The position numbers and the translations under genes are program-made. A DNA stretch of 34,158 nucleotides. Origin: Clostridiaceae bacterium (GTDB lineage Bacteria; Bacillota; Clostridia; Lachnospirales; Lachnospiraceae). Under the pieces are notes generated by a model, which saw only the letters and a list, made by a program, of their open reading frames with translations, ran no database searches and had not been told where the DNA came from. The DNA lies in assembly GCA_021200535.1 (NCBI GenBank), contig JAJQGL010000056.1:19108-53265 (forward strand). Reading direction: 5' to 3'. This document shows, piece by piece, positions 6,539-14,931 of the stretch (positions are counted from its first letter, which is position 1; the number at the start of each line of letters is the position of its first letter).

Positions 6539-7018
6539 ATGACACGCTTTGGAGAAAAAGTCCGGGATCGCCGGATAGAGCTTGGATTAAAGCAGGAGCA
6601 GCTCGCAGACCTCGTCGGTGTATCTCGGCGCACAATCGTCTCCTATGAGACAACTGAGGCTAAGCCTTACACTCGCACTATGCGTAAGCTGGCAGAAGCT
6701 CTCGGCGTGACGGAGCAATACCTCAAAAACGATGACTGCGACGATCCGCAGGCCGGTATCGAAACAGAACAGTACATCCAGGCGGCAAGGGACGAGTTTG
6801 GCAAAAAAGGCGCCGATGAAATGGCAGCGGCCCTTGCGCAGAACACTGCTCTCTTCGCCGGTGGTACGCTGACCGAAGAACAGAAAGATATGTATTATGA
6901 AGCACTTTCCCGCGCGTACTTCTCTAACAAAAGACGTGCCCGTGCGAAATTCGGAGACAAGAATCCAGATGGGACGCTGAAGCACCCTCGCGGCGGCGGA
7001 AAGGTACAGGGGAATTAA
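6539..7018 (+). CDS. XRE-family repressor (ImmR-like), 159 aa
   Basis: The start is ATG at 6539 behind AAAGGAAGG. The frame stays open for about 390 nt upstream, but that stretch is the operator and promoter region and encodes a low-complexity Phe/Leu-rich sequence, so it is rejected. Residues 3-58 are a typical helix-turn-helix: F-G-E-K-V-R-D-R-R-I-E-L-G-L-K-Q-E-Q-L-A, then V-S-R-R-T-I-V-S-Y-E and M-R-K-L-A-E-A-L-G-V. The C-terminal half is helical with a basic tail (N-K-R-R-A-R-A-K-F). An ImmA-type protease gene follows, the arrangement of the ICEBs1 ImmR/ImmA switch, in which the protease cleaves the repressor. It probably represses its own promoter through the box array. Confidence 0.9.
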   Translation: MTRFGEKVRDRRIELGLKQEQLADLVGVSRRTIVSYETTEAKPYTRTMRKLAEALGVTEQYLKNDDCDDPQAGIETEQYIQAARDEFGKKGADEMAAALAQNTALFAGGTLTEEQKDMYYEALSRAYFSNKRRARAKFGDKNPDGTLKHPRGGGKVQGN

Positions 7019-7110
7019 TCATTCCAATCAGAACGAACTTAATATAATAAGCGGGATATGCCGGCAAAACCACCCCCGGCCCGTTGCCCGTGTGACTGCG
7101 AGATGAAACG

Positions 7111-7674
7111 ATGAAGAAAGAAGATATAACAAAAGCTGCGCTTTCACTGCGCAAAAAATATGGAGTGGTCAGTGGAAAAGAACTGTGTGCGCTTTTGGAA
7201 GTAGACATCATAGAAATGCATCCGGGAACAGATGAGAATGCTTTCAACGCCTTTGTGTTTAAGAGCAACCGCCGTAACTGTGTTGTCCTCAACATGGACC
7301 TGACCCCCGGAAACCGAAATCTAGTCTTGTACCATGAGAGCGGGCATGTCGTCCTTGACCATGCCAGCACAGGCATTGTTGCCTGCCAGGAACTCTTCTC
7401 TGTGCGGGAGAAATCCGTCATGGAAATAGAAGCGAATGAATTTGCGGTTGAATACTTCCTGGACAACAATGAAGTCCTGGCTACTTTAAAGGAAACGAAC
7501 TCGTTCTTCGATACAGCCCGCATTCTCCGTGTTACGCCGGCAATGCTGGTATACAAGTGGCGGATGATGGCCTATTACGGACTGCTAAACGGAGAACCGC
7601 CCATTCAAGCCTCAAGTGACTGTATGGGACATCTTGATAACGATGGTATTGATGATGATGACTATGGCTGGTAA
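7111..7674 (+). CDS. immA: ImmA/IrrE-family metallopeptidase
   Basis: A 187-aa protein with the zinc-protease motif H-E-S-G-H at residues 75-79, followed by V-V-L-D-H and the downstream E-A-N-E-F-A-V-E-Y-F-L helix (residues 107-117) that supplies the third ligand in the ImmA/IrrE family. The N-terminal region (L-R-K-K-Y-G-V-V-S-G-K-E-L-C) matches the usual family layout. Known members cleave and inactivate a partner XRE repressor after DNA damage or peptide signalling. The partner is almost certainly the XRE protein encoded 92 nt upstream. The start ATG at 7111 has a modest GAGATG site upstream. The symbol is used by family analogy. Confidence 0.9.
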   Translation: MKKEDITKAALSLRKKYGVVSGKELCALLEVDIIEMHPGTDENAFNAFVFKSNRRNCVVLNMDLTPGNRNLVLYHESGHVVLDHASTGIVACQELFSVREKSVMEIEANEFAVEYFLDNNEVLATLKETNSFFDTARILRVTPAMLVYKWRMMAYYGLLNGEPPIQASSDCMGHLDNDGIDDDDYGW

Positions 7675-7696
7675 CCAGGAAGGAGATGGGCAGGAT

Positions 7697-7918
7697 ATGA
7701 TATGTCATTGCGACGCTTGTCAATACACGTTCAATGCAGACCTCTTCCACAGCAAGTACGATATTCCGAGAAGGTGTCCAGACTGTGGTAAGAAAACGGT
7801 CGGAAACAAGGTGCCGGCTGTGAGAGCTGCAACTGAAAAAGAAATAGAAGAATATAGAGAAGACCAGCGTATGGTCATGGAAGAAATGTATGAAGAACTG
7901 AACGGGAGGTGTGGCTAA
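7697..7918 (+). CDS. Zinc-ribbon protein, 73 aa
   Basis: The start is ATG at 7697 with AGGAGATGG upstream. The protein has two cysteine pairs, C-H-C-D-A-C at the N-terminus (residues 3-8) and C-P-D-C-G-K-K (about residues 27-33), forming a zinc ribbon. A charged helix follows (A-T-E-K-E-I-E-E-Y-R-E-D-Q). Small zinc-ribbon proteins of this type are frequent in mobile elements; the role is unknown. It lies 22 nt after immA and one base before the next gene, in the same operon. Confidence 0.75.
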   Translation: MICHCDACQYTFNADLFHSKYDIPRRCPDCGKKTVGNKVPAVRAATEKEIEEYREDQRMVMEEMYEELNGRCG

Positions 7919-7919
7919 G

Positions 7920-8375
7920 ATGCTATTTTATGATGTGGATATGTTTGGTGAGGGTCCAAAACCGGAGCCGCTCACAGATGAGCAGTACCAGCAACGTTGT
8001 GAAACATACGATAAGCTATTGACCGATTACAAAGCCAGAGTTGCTAAAGCATTCGGTCCTAGGCAGGTGCGGAGGTTGGAGAAAGAGGCGGCTCAATTCA
8101 TAGACCGCAATGCCATGTTAGACCTGTCCTTCCATGACTGGTCAGCCTTGCTAAACGACATTTTGAGAATATGCTGTGAAGCTTTTATTGAGGCGAAGGT
8201 AAAATACACCCCGAAGAAGTACCAGCACGAATGGACGGCTACGGAGCTTGATAGATTGATAGACATCTGTGGTATTGAAGAAAACGGACGGTATTATATT
8301 TTCCGCGATGCAGGGTTGCCCTGCAAAAAGCCGGAGCGTCCTGTAAATCCTCGTGCCGAAGCTGCCGCTGTGTGA
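7920..8375 (+). CDS. Hypothetical protein, first of a tandem paralogous pair
   Basis: A 151-aa protein. The start is ATG at 7920, ten bases after GGGAGG; a GTG at 7911 abuts the Shine-Dalgarno. Diagnostic stretches shared with the next gene are P-L-T-D-E-Q-Y, Q-R-C-E, F-I-D-R-N-A, K-Y-T-P-K-K-Y-Q-H-E-W-T-A and G-R-Y-Y-I-F-R-D-A. It is helical and soluble with no recognisable domain. Near-identical organisation of the two genes indicates a tandem duplication followed by divergence. The function is unknown. Confidence 0.75.
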   Translation: MLFYDVDMFGEGPKPEPLTDEQYQQRCETYDKLLTDYKARVAKAFGPRQVRRLEKEAAQFIDRNAMLDLSFHDWSALLNDILRICCEAFIEAKVKYTPKKYQHEWTATELDRLIDICGIEENGRYYIFRDAGLPCKKPERPVNPRAEAAAV

Positions 8376-8409
8376 CACAGCGCCTTAGAAGAATAAGAGG
8401 TTTTAAGAT

Positions 8410-8904
8410 ATGATGTTATTATATGATACCGCTGATTCCATTGCGGGCAGGCCCCGGAAGTTCACACCGCTCACCGATGAGCAGTACGAACAGAGATGCG
8501 AGGCTTTTAATTCGATTGTTGGTGATTACAAAAAACGTGTGCGCCTTGCCATGGGAAACCGAGAAGCCCGGCATCTTGAAAAATCGGTGCTGGAATTCAT
8601 TGATCGTAATGCCTATACGGATATCGATTTTGAGTCATGGAAATTGATTCTGAACGCAGTGCTGTGCGTGTCCTGCCAGCATATGATAAGTTCCAAAATC
8701 AAATACACGCCCAATAAGTACCGGCATGAATGGACTGCGGAAGAGCTGGACAAGATGATAGAAATCTGCGGGATTGACGAGCAAGGGCGCTATTATATAT
8801 TCCGCGATGCAAACCTGGCATGCAAGGCACCGGAATGTATGGCAAGGCACGGATACGAAGATGTCGTTCCACAGCGGACACAGGTTGCCGCCACAGGCGC
8901 ATAA
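8410..8904 (+). CDS. Hypothetical protein, second of a tandem paralogous pair
   Basis: A 164-aa paralogue of the preceding protein, roughly half identical by eye along its whole length. It shares F-I-D-R-N-A, K-Y-T-P-N-K-Y-R-H-E-W-T-A, I-E-I-C-G-I-D and G-R-Y-Y-I-F-R-D-A. The N-terminus (M-M-L-L-Y-D-T-A-D) and C-terminal tail differ. The ribosome site is AGAGG. The conserved C-terminal half is the likely functional core, perhaps a shared binding surface. No family is recognised. Confidence 0.75.
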   Translation: MMLLYDTADSIAGRPRKFTPLTDEQYEQRCEAFNSIVGDYKKRVRLAMGNREARHLEKSVLEFIDRNAYTDIDFESWKLILNAVLCVSCQHMISSKIKYTPNKYRHEWTAEELDKMIEICGIDEQGRYYIFRDANLACKAPECMARHGYEDVVPQRTQVAATGA

Positions 8905-8955
8905 TTATTCGCCTTTTATTCGCCGCTACTATATAGAAAGAGAGGTGACCACACA

Positions 8956-9348
8956 ATGCATTACTTGGTTTTTCAATTCCCAGAAATATATTACTGGTCA
9001 GAAGATATGGGTTACGGCGATGATGGGCACCATATCATCCGAGAAGATATTGATTTTCCCATCAGGCCAAAATATATAGACCAGGAATATGCTCCTGATG
9101 TAATTCATGCTAAAAACGGTATTATCGACAGAATTAAGAAAGAGCTTTGTGGGAAGAAAGAATTCAAAGGTTATGATTTTTCTTTTTTTGCCCCATACGA
9201 GCCGGTAACTATAGAATCTGATTTTCGGTGTGCCAATATGTTTGACTATGAAATGCTGGTGATGATGACGAACCTGAACAAGTGTATTGCTCCTCATCGC
9301 CATGTGACAAAATATATCTACTACGGGCTGATTGAAACAGAACGATAA
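8956..9348 (+). CDS. Hypothetical protein, 130 aa
   Basis: The start is ATG at 8956 behind GAGAGGTG. It is rich in Tyr, Phe, His and Asp, with Y-W-S-E-D-M-G-Y-G-D-D-G-H-H near the N-terminus and F-F-A-P-Y-E-P-V-T in the middle. There is no signal peptide, membrane segment or motif I recognise. It is in the same plus-strand run as the ImmA genes. The function is unknown. Confidence 0.6.
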   Translation: MHYLVFQFPEIYYWSEDMGYGDDGHHIIREDIDFPIRPKYIDQEYAPDVIHAKNGIIDRIKKELCGKKEFKGYDFSFFAPYEPVTIESDFRCANMFDYEMLVMMTNLNKCIAPHRHVTKYIYYGLIETER

Positions 9349-9382
9349 ACACATATGCTCACGAGAAGGAGGTGACCTCATC

Positions 9383-9682
9383 ATGCATCCCAAGGCACAA
9401 GCACTACATCCACATAAAGAAAAAGTCTATGTGAAGGTCACATCCGAAACGGACAAGACCGGCTATGTCGTGCCAACATCCATCACATGGGCGGATGGCC
9501 GGGAATACAGAATTGAGAACGTGAAAGACTTCCGGCCGGCTGACACGGTTGGTTCCGACCTTTCCGGAGACTGCTATACTGTGGTCATCAAAGGCCAGAT
9601 GAAGCACTTGTTCTATGAGCATCTGGACAGGCATTTCAACGGTCGGCACGGCAGATGGTTCGTAGAAGTGCAGAGCGGTTAG
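9383..9682 (+). CDS. Small hypothetical protein, 99 aa
   Basis: The start is ATG at 9383, preceded by GAAGGAGGTGA; an upstream in-frame ATG at 9332 lies inside the preceding gene and has no site. The sequence is a compact beta-rich domain: V-Y-V-K-V-T-S-E-T-D, T-S-I-T-W-A-D-G-R-E-Y, C-Y-T-V-V-I-K-G and a C-terminal R-W-F-V-E-V. Small proteins of this layout occur in Lachnospiraceae mobile elements, sometimes next to the UmuC-like polymerase. The function is unknown. Confidence 0.7.
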   Translation: MHPKAQALHPHKEKVYVKVTSETDKTGYVVPTSITWADGREYRIENVKDFRPADTVGSDLSGDCYTVVIKGQMKHLFYEHLDRHFNGRHGRWFVEVQSG

Positions 9683-9737
9683 AATTGAAATAAGACTGTG
9701 GACATCCACAGAATATATATAATCACGGAGAAAATAT

Positions 9738-10709
9738 ATGATAACTCAAAGTCAACTCAAGCTGTGGATACCAGAAGCCACAGAAATTTTCAAAAGATAC
9801 ATGCCTCCTACCACTCTCCCGCCAATCTACATCGGCGCCCCTCGAAACATACTGAAACTCCGCGCCGAGCTTGTGGTGAAAACACAGTCACACCAGGTCA
9901 ATCATCCAGACCCATACGATTCCGTCATGGAGATGATCCACGGGGATGCCGGTGATGCCATCCTGATACAGCAGAAGCTGGTCTACACAGGCAGAGGCGC
10001 AGAGGACCACTTCTACCACTGTCTCTGGCACGAACTCGGCCACTACTTCGCCATCAAATACGAGTGTGATGACCTTGATGAACACGGCTCTTCCGCTCTC
10101 CACCGCTATAATGACCCCGGACTGCAAGGTGACCTGCTCTCCACAGACCGTTACAAGCAGGAGGGATACTGGTTCTGGTCAGAATATATAGCGGAGTCCA
10201 TAGCAAACTATGTGGAGGAGCAGCACTGCCGGATCGATAACGCTGACTGTTACCATCCGGAACAGCTCACATGGGAACCGAAACAGTGGGGATTCATCCC
10301 CGACCGGTTACAGGACTTCCTTGAGATGACGCTCACCTACTACCCCTCCACCATTGACGAGGCGGCTCTCGCCATGTACTTCGCATCCTTGCTCATGAGT
10401 GATGCAATCAAACGGTATGTGGTAGCCGCAGATGAAGGGAAACTGAAAGTTTATGATAACGAGGCGATTGGCAAAGGAAAGCTGGGTGCAACAAAGCTCA
10501 TGGAGCCGGGCAGCATCGAGCCGACCTGCATAAGCGACATGCCGGATTGCTACCAGGACACCATGTGGGATATGAAAGCGCTGCTTGAGCGGCAGCTGAA
10601 AAAGAAGGAATTCTGGAAGATTGACGAGACGTTCCTGGAAGAAATCGGCGGGTGCATTTCATTGCTCATGATGGATAAGATGCTTATGATGAGGCTGGAT
10701 GAAGAATAA
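9738..10709 (+). CDS. HExxH-type putative metallopeptidase, 323 aa
   Basis: A 323-aa protein with H-E-L-G-H at residues 98-102, inside the helix F-Y-H-C-L-W-H-E-L-G-H-Y-F-A, and a downstream W-S-E-Y-I-A-E-S-I-A helix whose Glu is a plausible third zinc ligand. This is a gluzincin/IrrE-like arrangement, but the rest of the sequence is not ImmA-like. No signal peptide is present, so it should act in the cytoplasm. It is the second HExxH protein in this plus-strand run and lies 35 nt before the polymerase gene. The substrate is unknown; cleavage of a regulator or host factor is a guess. A CTGTGG-acat-CCACAG hairpin (9696-9711) precedes it. Confidence 0.75.
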   Translation: MITQSQLKLWIPEATEIFKRYMPPTTLPPIYIGAPRNILKLRAELVVKTQSHQVNHPDPYDSVMEMIHGDAGDAILIQQKLVYTGRGAEDHFYHCLWHELGHYFAIKYECDDLDEHGSSALHRYNDPGLQGDLLSTDRYKQEGYWFWSEYIAESIANYVEEQHCRIDNADCYHPEQLTWEPKQWGFIPDRLQDFLEMTLTYYPSTIDEAALAMYFASLLMSDAIKRYVVAADEGKLKVYDNEAIGKGKLGATKLMEPGSIEPTCISDMPDCYQDTMWDMKALLERQLKKKEFWKIDETFLEEIGGCISLLMMDKMLMMRLDEE

Positions 10710-10744
10710 AGGAAAGGAATCTACGAGGAAGGGAGGCAGAGCAG

Positions 10745-12241
10745 ATGAACACAGGCAAGAGCAAATCGGTTCCGGATAGTGTGCGTCAGTACTTAGCGAT
10801 AGATTTAAAGTCTTTTTACGCCAGTTGTGAAGCCTCGGATCGACATCTCGACCCTCTCACCACAAACCTTGTCGTGGCTGATGAGTCCCGGACGGAGAAA
10901 ACAATCTGCCTCGCCGTCTCCCCTTCCCTGAAAGCCTACGGCATCCCTGGCAGAGCGCGGCTCTTTGAAGTCATCCAGGCTGTGGAGAAAGTCAACGCAG
11001 AGCGGCTTAGTAATCTCCGCCGTATCACAAGGAATAAGAACGCACAGTTTAACAGCTCCTCTTTTGACGCGGAGGTGCTGGCATCCGACCCCTGGGCGAA
11101 ACTTACCTATATAACCGCTCCACCTCGCATGAAGCGGTATGTAGAAACCTCCGCACAGATTTATTCCATTTATCTTAAGTATATCGCCCCAGAGGACATC
11201 TTCGCTTACTCCATCGACGAGGTTTTCATTGATGCAACAGCTTACCTTCACACCTATGGCATGACCGCCCATGAGTTGACCATGACGCTGATCCGTGAAG
11301 TGCTGTATGCAACCGGCATCACGGCCACAGGCGGCATCGGCACCAACCTCTACCTCGCCAAAGTCGCCATGGACATCGTGGCGAAGCACGTCCCGGCCGA
11401 CAAGGACGGGGTAAGAATTGCGGAGCTGGATGAACACACCTACCGTGCCAAGCTGTGGGACCACAAGCCGCTCACCGACTTCTGGCGCTGCGGATCAGCC
11501 ACAGCCAGGAAGCTTGAAAAAAACTATATGTACACGATGGGAGATGTAGCGAGGACATCTCTCATCAATCCGGAATGGTTCTATAAGACCTTCGGCATCG
11601 ACGGGGAAATCCTCATCGACCATGCGTGGGGATTGGAACCAGTGGAGATGCACCACATCAAGAATTACAAGAACGATTCCCACAGCATCTCCGAGGGGCA
11701 GGTGCTATCCGAACCGTACCCATATAATAAAGCAAAAATCATCGTCCGGGAGATGGCGGACAACGTCACCATGCAGCTGATCGAGAAAGAACTGGTCGCT
11801 GAAGGGATAACACTGGACATCGGTTACGACAGGGAGAACTGTGATAAGGGTAACTACAGCGGAGACACAAAGTCCGACTACTACGGACGCACAGTCCCCA
11901 AACCGGCGCACGGCAGCTATCGCTTCCCCTCTCCCACCAACCTCGGCAGTTCCATCATAGATGCCGCTGTGTCTATCTTTGAGCGTATCGCCGACCCGAA
12001 CCTCACAGTCCGGCGCATCACAATCGCCGCGACGAACGTGACCGAGGACACAGGCACATACCAGATTGACCTGTTCACGGATGTGGAAAAGCAGGAAAAA
12101 GAGAAAAAGCTGCAAGCGGCTGTGGCCGGGTTAAAAAGAAGGTATGGAAAGAACGCAATTCTGAAAGGCACCAACTTCGAGGAAGGCGCCACAGGACGTG
12201 AGCGGAATAAGAGCATCGGCGGGCATAGAAGTGGGGAATGA
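10745..12241 (+). CDS. Y-family DNA polymerase, ImpB/MucB/SamB (UmuC-like)
   Basis: A 498-aa translesion polymerase. The palm signatures are visible: A-I-D-L-K-S-F-Y-A-S-C-E at residues 18-29 (Asp20 binds metal) and Y-S-I-D-E-V-F-I-D at residues 155-163 (Asp158 and Glu159). A G-I-G-T-N-L-Y-L-A-K thumb segment follows. The polymerase-specific H-S-I-S-E-G-Q-V-L and the C-terminal little-finger region are present, so the gene is complete. Mobile elements of Firmicutes often carry this type with a small YolD-like partner, as here (UvrX/YolD in Bacillus). It would copy damaged DNA during SOS or after transfer. The start ATG at 10745 follows GGGAGG. I found no clear LexA box upstream. Confidence 0.93.
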   Translation: MNTGKSKSVPDSVRQYLAIDLKSFYASCEASDRHLDPLTTNLVVADESRTEKTICLAVSPSLKAYGIPGRARLFEVIQAVEKVNAERLSNLRRITRNKNAQFNSSSFDAEVLASDPWAKLTYITAPPRMKRYVETSAQIYSIYLKYIAPEDIFAYSIDEVFIDATAYLHTYGMTAHELTMTLIREVLYATGITATGGIGTNLYLAKVAMDIVAKHVPADKDGVRIAELDEHTYRAKLWDHKPLTDFWRCGSATARKLEKNYMYTMGDVARTSLINPEWFYKTFGIDGEILIDHAWGLEPVEMHHIKNYKNDSHSISEGQVLSEPYPYNKAKIIVREMADNVTMQLIEKELVAEGITLDIGYDRENCDKGNYSGDTKSDYYGRTVPKPAHGSYRFPSPTNLGSSIIDAAVSIFERIADPNLTVRRITIAATNVTEDTGTYQIDLFTDVEKQEKEKKLQAAVAGLKRRYGKNAILKGTNFEEGATGRERNKSIGGHRSGE

Positions 12242-12323
12242 AGCACAGGGTTGGCGACTGAGCCGGCGGAGTGGAGAATAAAGTGAGTGTACGAGATAGT
12301 CACAGGAAGGAGGGCTGGTTGCG

Positions 12324-12905
12324 ATGACCACAGCATCAGGGAAAACACCTGCAGAAGAAACCTATAAAGACATCATCAATCTGTCTTGGCGTAAGGAAGT
12401 CCAGAAGTCCACACCGTCCTTCTTCATCAAGCACCCACAGATGTCCTTGGAAAACCGTGCTAAGATTTTCGCCCCATTTGCTGCTCTCCGTGGGCATTCT
12501 GACCGGCTCTCCGAAGAGACAGGGAAACTGCTCCGCAGTGAGAAAATAGAGCTGTCCGAGGAGGAAGCGGCGGTTCTTTCCGACAAACTCCTGCAGGTGA
12601 AGAAAAGCATGGAAGTGACTGTGGTGTACTTTGAGCCGGACAGTGAAGGCGGCAGTGTCGGCTACGACATCTCCCTGACCGGCACCGTTGCCGAGATTGA
12701 TGCCATCTATAGGATACTCAAGATAAACACAGGCGTGGAGGGTGAAAAAGGCGAAATCGTAAAAACCGTGAAATTCGATGATCTGCTCGATGTGAGCGGG
12801 GATGGGATTGTAGGGATAGATGAGTTTCTGGAGATTGAGGAATATGCGGAGCATGAGGACTGTGGCGATTATGAAGACTGTGACGATTTTCCGGCCGACG
12901 AATAA
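12324..12905 (+). CDS. YolD-like family protein
   Basis: A 193-aa protein behind GGAGG. The N-terminal segment S-L-E-N-R-A-K-I-F-A-P-F-A-A-L-R-G-H (about residues 35-55) is the YolD-family signature R-A-K-x-F-x-P-F-A-A-L-x-G. The middle is a beta-rich domain and the C-terminus is very acidic with repeated E-D-C. YolD proteins are found next to Y-family polymerases and are thought to regulate or assist them. It lies 82 nt after the polymerase gene and is the last gene of the plus-strand run, followed by a terminator. It is longer than the usual YolD protein (about 110 aa) because of the acidic tail. Confidence 0.85.
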   Translation: MTTASGKTPAEETYKDIINLSWRKEVQKSTPSFFIKHPQMSLENRAKIFAPFAALRGHSDRLSEETGKLLRSEKIELSEEEAAVLSDKLLQVKKSMEVTVVYFEPDSEGGSVGYDISLTGTVAEIDAIYRILKINTGVEGEKGEIVKTVKFDDLLDVSGDGIVGIDEFLEIEEYAEHEDCGDYEDCDDFPADE

Positions 12906-12911
12906 TCGGAA

Positions 12912-12925
12912 AGTTAGTACTAACT
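12912..12925. repeat. 14-bp perfect palindrome AGTTAGTACTAACT
   Basis: The palindrome lies seven bases past the yolD stop codon and just before the terminator, between converging transcription units. It could be a protein-binding site or a junction mark of the accessory region. No promoter is associated. Confidence 0.6.
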
Positions 12926-12936
12926 AACCACACGGC

Positions 12937-13002
12937 AAAAAAAAGACCTCTGCGGGAAACGTCCGGCAAAGCTCCGGCGCATCTCTCACAGAGGTCTTTT
13001 TT
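12937..13002. terminator. Bidirectional intrinsic terminator between yolD and glmS
   Basis: AAAAAGACCTCTG (12940-12952) pairs perfectly with CAGAGGTCTTTTT (12989-13001). The A-run on the left and T-run on the right make it active for both converging operons. The 36-nt apex contains a small CCGG-caaagct-CCGG stem, giving a branched top. Confidence 0.9.
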
Positions 13003-13037
13003 CAAAATTCACGATTTTTCAATTTTCCGGCAGATCA

Positions 13038-14888
13038 CTACTCCACCGTCACTGATTTCGCCAGATTCCGAGGTTTATCCACATCAAGTCCTTTTGCAAC
13101 GCTCACATAATACCCGATGAGCTGCAGCGGAATCACAGCCAAACTTCCGACGAAGTGCGCATCACTTCTCGGTATATAAACCGTAAAGTCAGCCAGGTCT
13201 TCTATCTCATAGTTTCCATATGTGGTTAAAGCCATCAGATAGGCGCCCCGACTCTTAACTTCGACCATATTGCTTACGGTTTTCTCATAAAGTTCCGGCT
13301 GTGTAAGTGTCCCGATGACAAGCGTTCCGTCCTCAATCAACGAAATTGTCCCATGCTTCAGTTCCCCGGCAGCGTAGGCTTCGGAATGAATGTAGCTAAT
13401 TTCCTTCAACTTCAGACTGCCTTCCAGAGAAACCGCGTAGTCAATCCCGCGTCCAATGAAGAAGATATCCTTCTTGTTCGCCTGCTTTGCAGCGAACCAC
13501 TGGAGGCGTTCTTTATCTTCCAGAATTTTTTCAATTTTCCCCGGCAGTGCTTCCAACTCTGCTATGTACTTACCGTATTCCTCCGCCTGAATTTCTCCTC
13601 TCACGTATCCGAACTGTACCGCGAGACTATAGCAGGCAATGAGCTGTGTGCTATATGCTTTCGTGGTAGCCACAGCAATCTCTGGACCAGCTAAAGTCAG
13701 GAACACACTGTCCGCTTCCCTGGCGATAGAACTCCCCACCACATTCACAATGGCAAGCGTCCGAATCCCCAGCTCTTTTGCTTCCCTTAACGCTGCGAGG
13801 GAATCCGCCGTCTCTCCGCTCTGGCTGATGACAACCACGAGGGCGTCTTTATCGAGCAGCGGTTTCCGATACCGGAACTCTGACGCCAGCTCCACACGGA
13901 CTGGAATCTTCACAAGGTCCTCGAACACATACTGTGCCACGACTCCCACATGGTAAGCGGAGCCACAGGCTACGATGTGGATGGCAGAGATGGAGGTTAT
14001 TTCATCGGATGAGAGTCCGACTGTGGTCAAGTCTATCTTCTTGAGGCCATCCTCTTCTTTCACCACAGACCCCAGCGTATCACTCACAGCTTTCGGCTGC
14101 TCATGGATCTCCTTCATCATGAAATGTTCGTAGCCGCCCTTCTCGGCAGCCTCCGCATCCCAGCGGATTTCGGTCATTTCTTTTTCAATCTCGTCGCCGT
14201 CCAGGTTGTAGAAGGTAATCTCGCCCTTCTTTAACCTCGCCATTTCGAGATTGCCGATGTAGTATACATTCCTTGTGTATTTCAGGATAGCCGGGACGTC
14301 TGAGGCGATGTAAGACTCATCACCACTAACACCCAAAATCATCGGGCTGTCTTTTCTCGCTACATAGATTTCATCCGGGTAATCCTTGAACATCACAGCC
14401 AAGGCATAAGAGCCTCTGATCCGCACCATCGAATGATTGATGGCGTCCACAGGCGTGTGCTCATACTTCTTATAATAATAATCGATCAGCTTTACCGCCA
14501 CCTCTGTGTCGGTATCCGAATGGAACTCATACCCCTTCCGCACCAGCTTGTCCTTCAGCTCCTGGTAATTCTCGATGATGCCGTTGTGGACCGCCACAAC
14601 GTTCATGTCATCAGAGAAATGGGGATGGGCGTTCGTCTCGCTCGGCTCGCCGTGGGTTGCCCATCTTGTGTGTCCGATGCCACAGGTGCCTGTGATCGAG
14701 TTGCCGCCGTTTGTTTTCTCGGATAACGTTTTCAGCCGTCCTTTGGCGCGGACGATTTCTACTTCACGTTCACCGTCTCTCACAGCCAATCCAGCTGAAT
14801 CATATCCTCGGTATTCAAGTTTACTCAGCCCGTCTAAAAGAATCGGACCTGCCTGGTGGGTGCCATTAAAGCCTACAATTCCACACAT
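13038..14888 (-). CDS. glmS: Glutamine--fructose-6-phosphate aminotransferase
   Basis: A 616-aa enzyme that converts fructose-6-phosphate and glutamine to glucosamine-6-phosphate, the first step toward UDP-GlcNAc for cell wall and polysaccharide. The N-terminus M-C-G-I-V-G-F carries the catalytic Cys2 of the class II glutaminase domain; H-T-R-W-A-T-H-G-E-P and H-N-G-I-I-E-N are also present. Two SIS sugar-isomerase domains follow, with S-Q-S-G-E-T-A-D-S and the conserved C-terminal P-R-N-L-A-K-S-V-T-V-E. It is full length. It is the last gene of the minus-strand polysaccharide region, with its own promoter and terminator. The 101-nt gap upstream has no room for the glmS ribozyme found in many Firmicutes. 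Confidence 0.97.
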   Translation of the reverse strand: MCGIVGFNGTHQAGPILLDGLSKLEYRGYDSAGLAVRDGEREVEIVRAKGRLKTLSEKTNGGNSITGTCGIGHTRWATHGEPSETNAHPHFSDDMNVVAVHNGIIENYQELKDKLVRKGYEFHSDTDTEVAVKLIDYYYKKYEHTPVDAINHSMVRIRGSYALAVMFKDYPDEIYVARKDSPMILGVSGDESYIASDVPAILKYTRNVYYIGNLEMARLKKGEITFYNLDGDEIEKEMTEIRWDAEAAEKGGYEHFMMKEIHEQPKAVSDTLGSVVKEEDGLKKIDLTTVGLSSDEITSISAIHIVACGSAYHVGVVAQYVFEDLVKIPVRVELASEFRYRKPLLDKDALVVVISQSGETADSLAALREAKELGIRTLAIVNVVGSSIAREADSVFLTLAGPEIAVATTKAYSTQLIACYSLAVQFGYVRGEIQAEEYGKYIAELEALPGKIEKILEDKERLQWFAAKQANKKDIFFIGRGIDYAVSLEGSLKLKEISYIHSEAYAAGELKHGTISLIEDGTLVIGTLTQPELYEKTVSNMVEVKSRGAYLMALTTYGNYEIEDLADFTVYIPRSDAHFVGSLAVIPLQLIGYYVSVAKGLDVDKPRNLAKSVTVE

Positions 14889-14931
14889 TTATCTCTACCA
14901 AGCCCCTTTCACAACCCAAAGTTTATATCGT

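Noticed and set aside
9718-9723. Promoter with TATAAT upstream of the 323-aa metallopeptidase gene
   Set aside because: The -10 is perfect, but no -35 is found at 16-18 bp; the region is AT-rich by chance, so I do not call a promoter.
10805-11464. Long minus-strand open frame inside the polymerase gene
   Set aside because: It is antisense to a clearly conserved Y-family polymerase and has no recognisable protein features.
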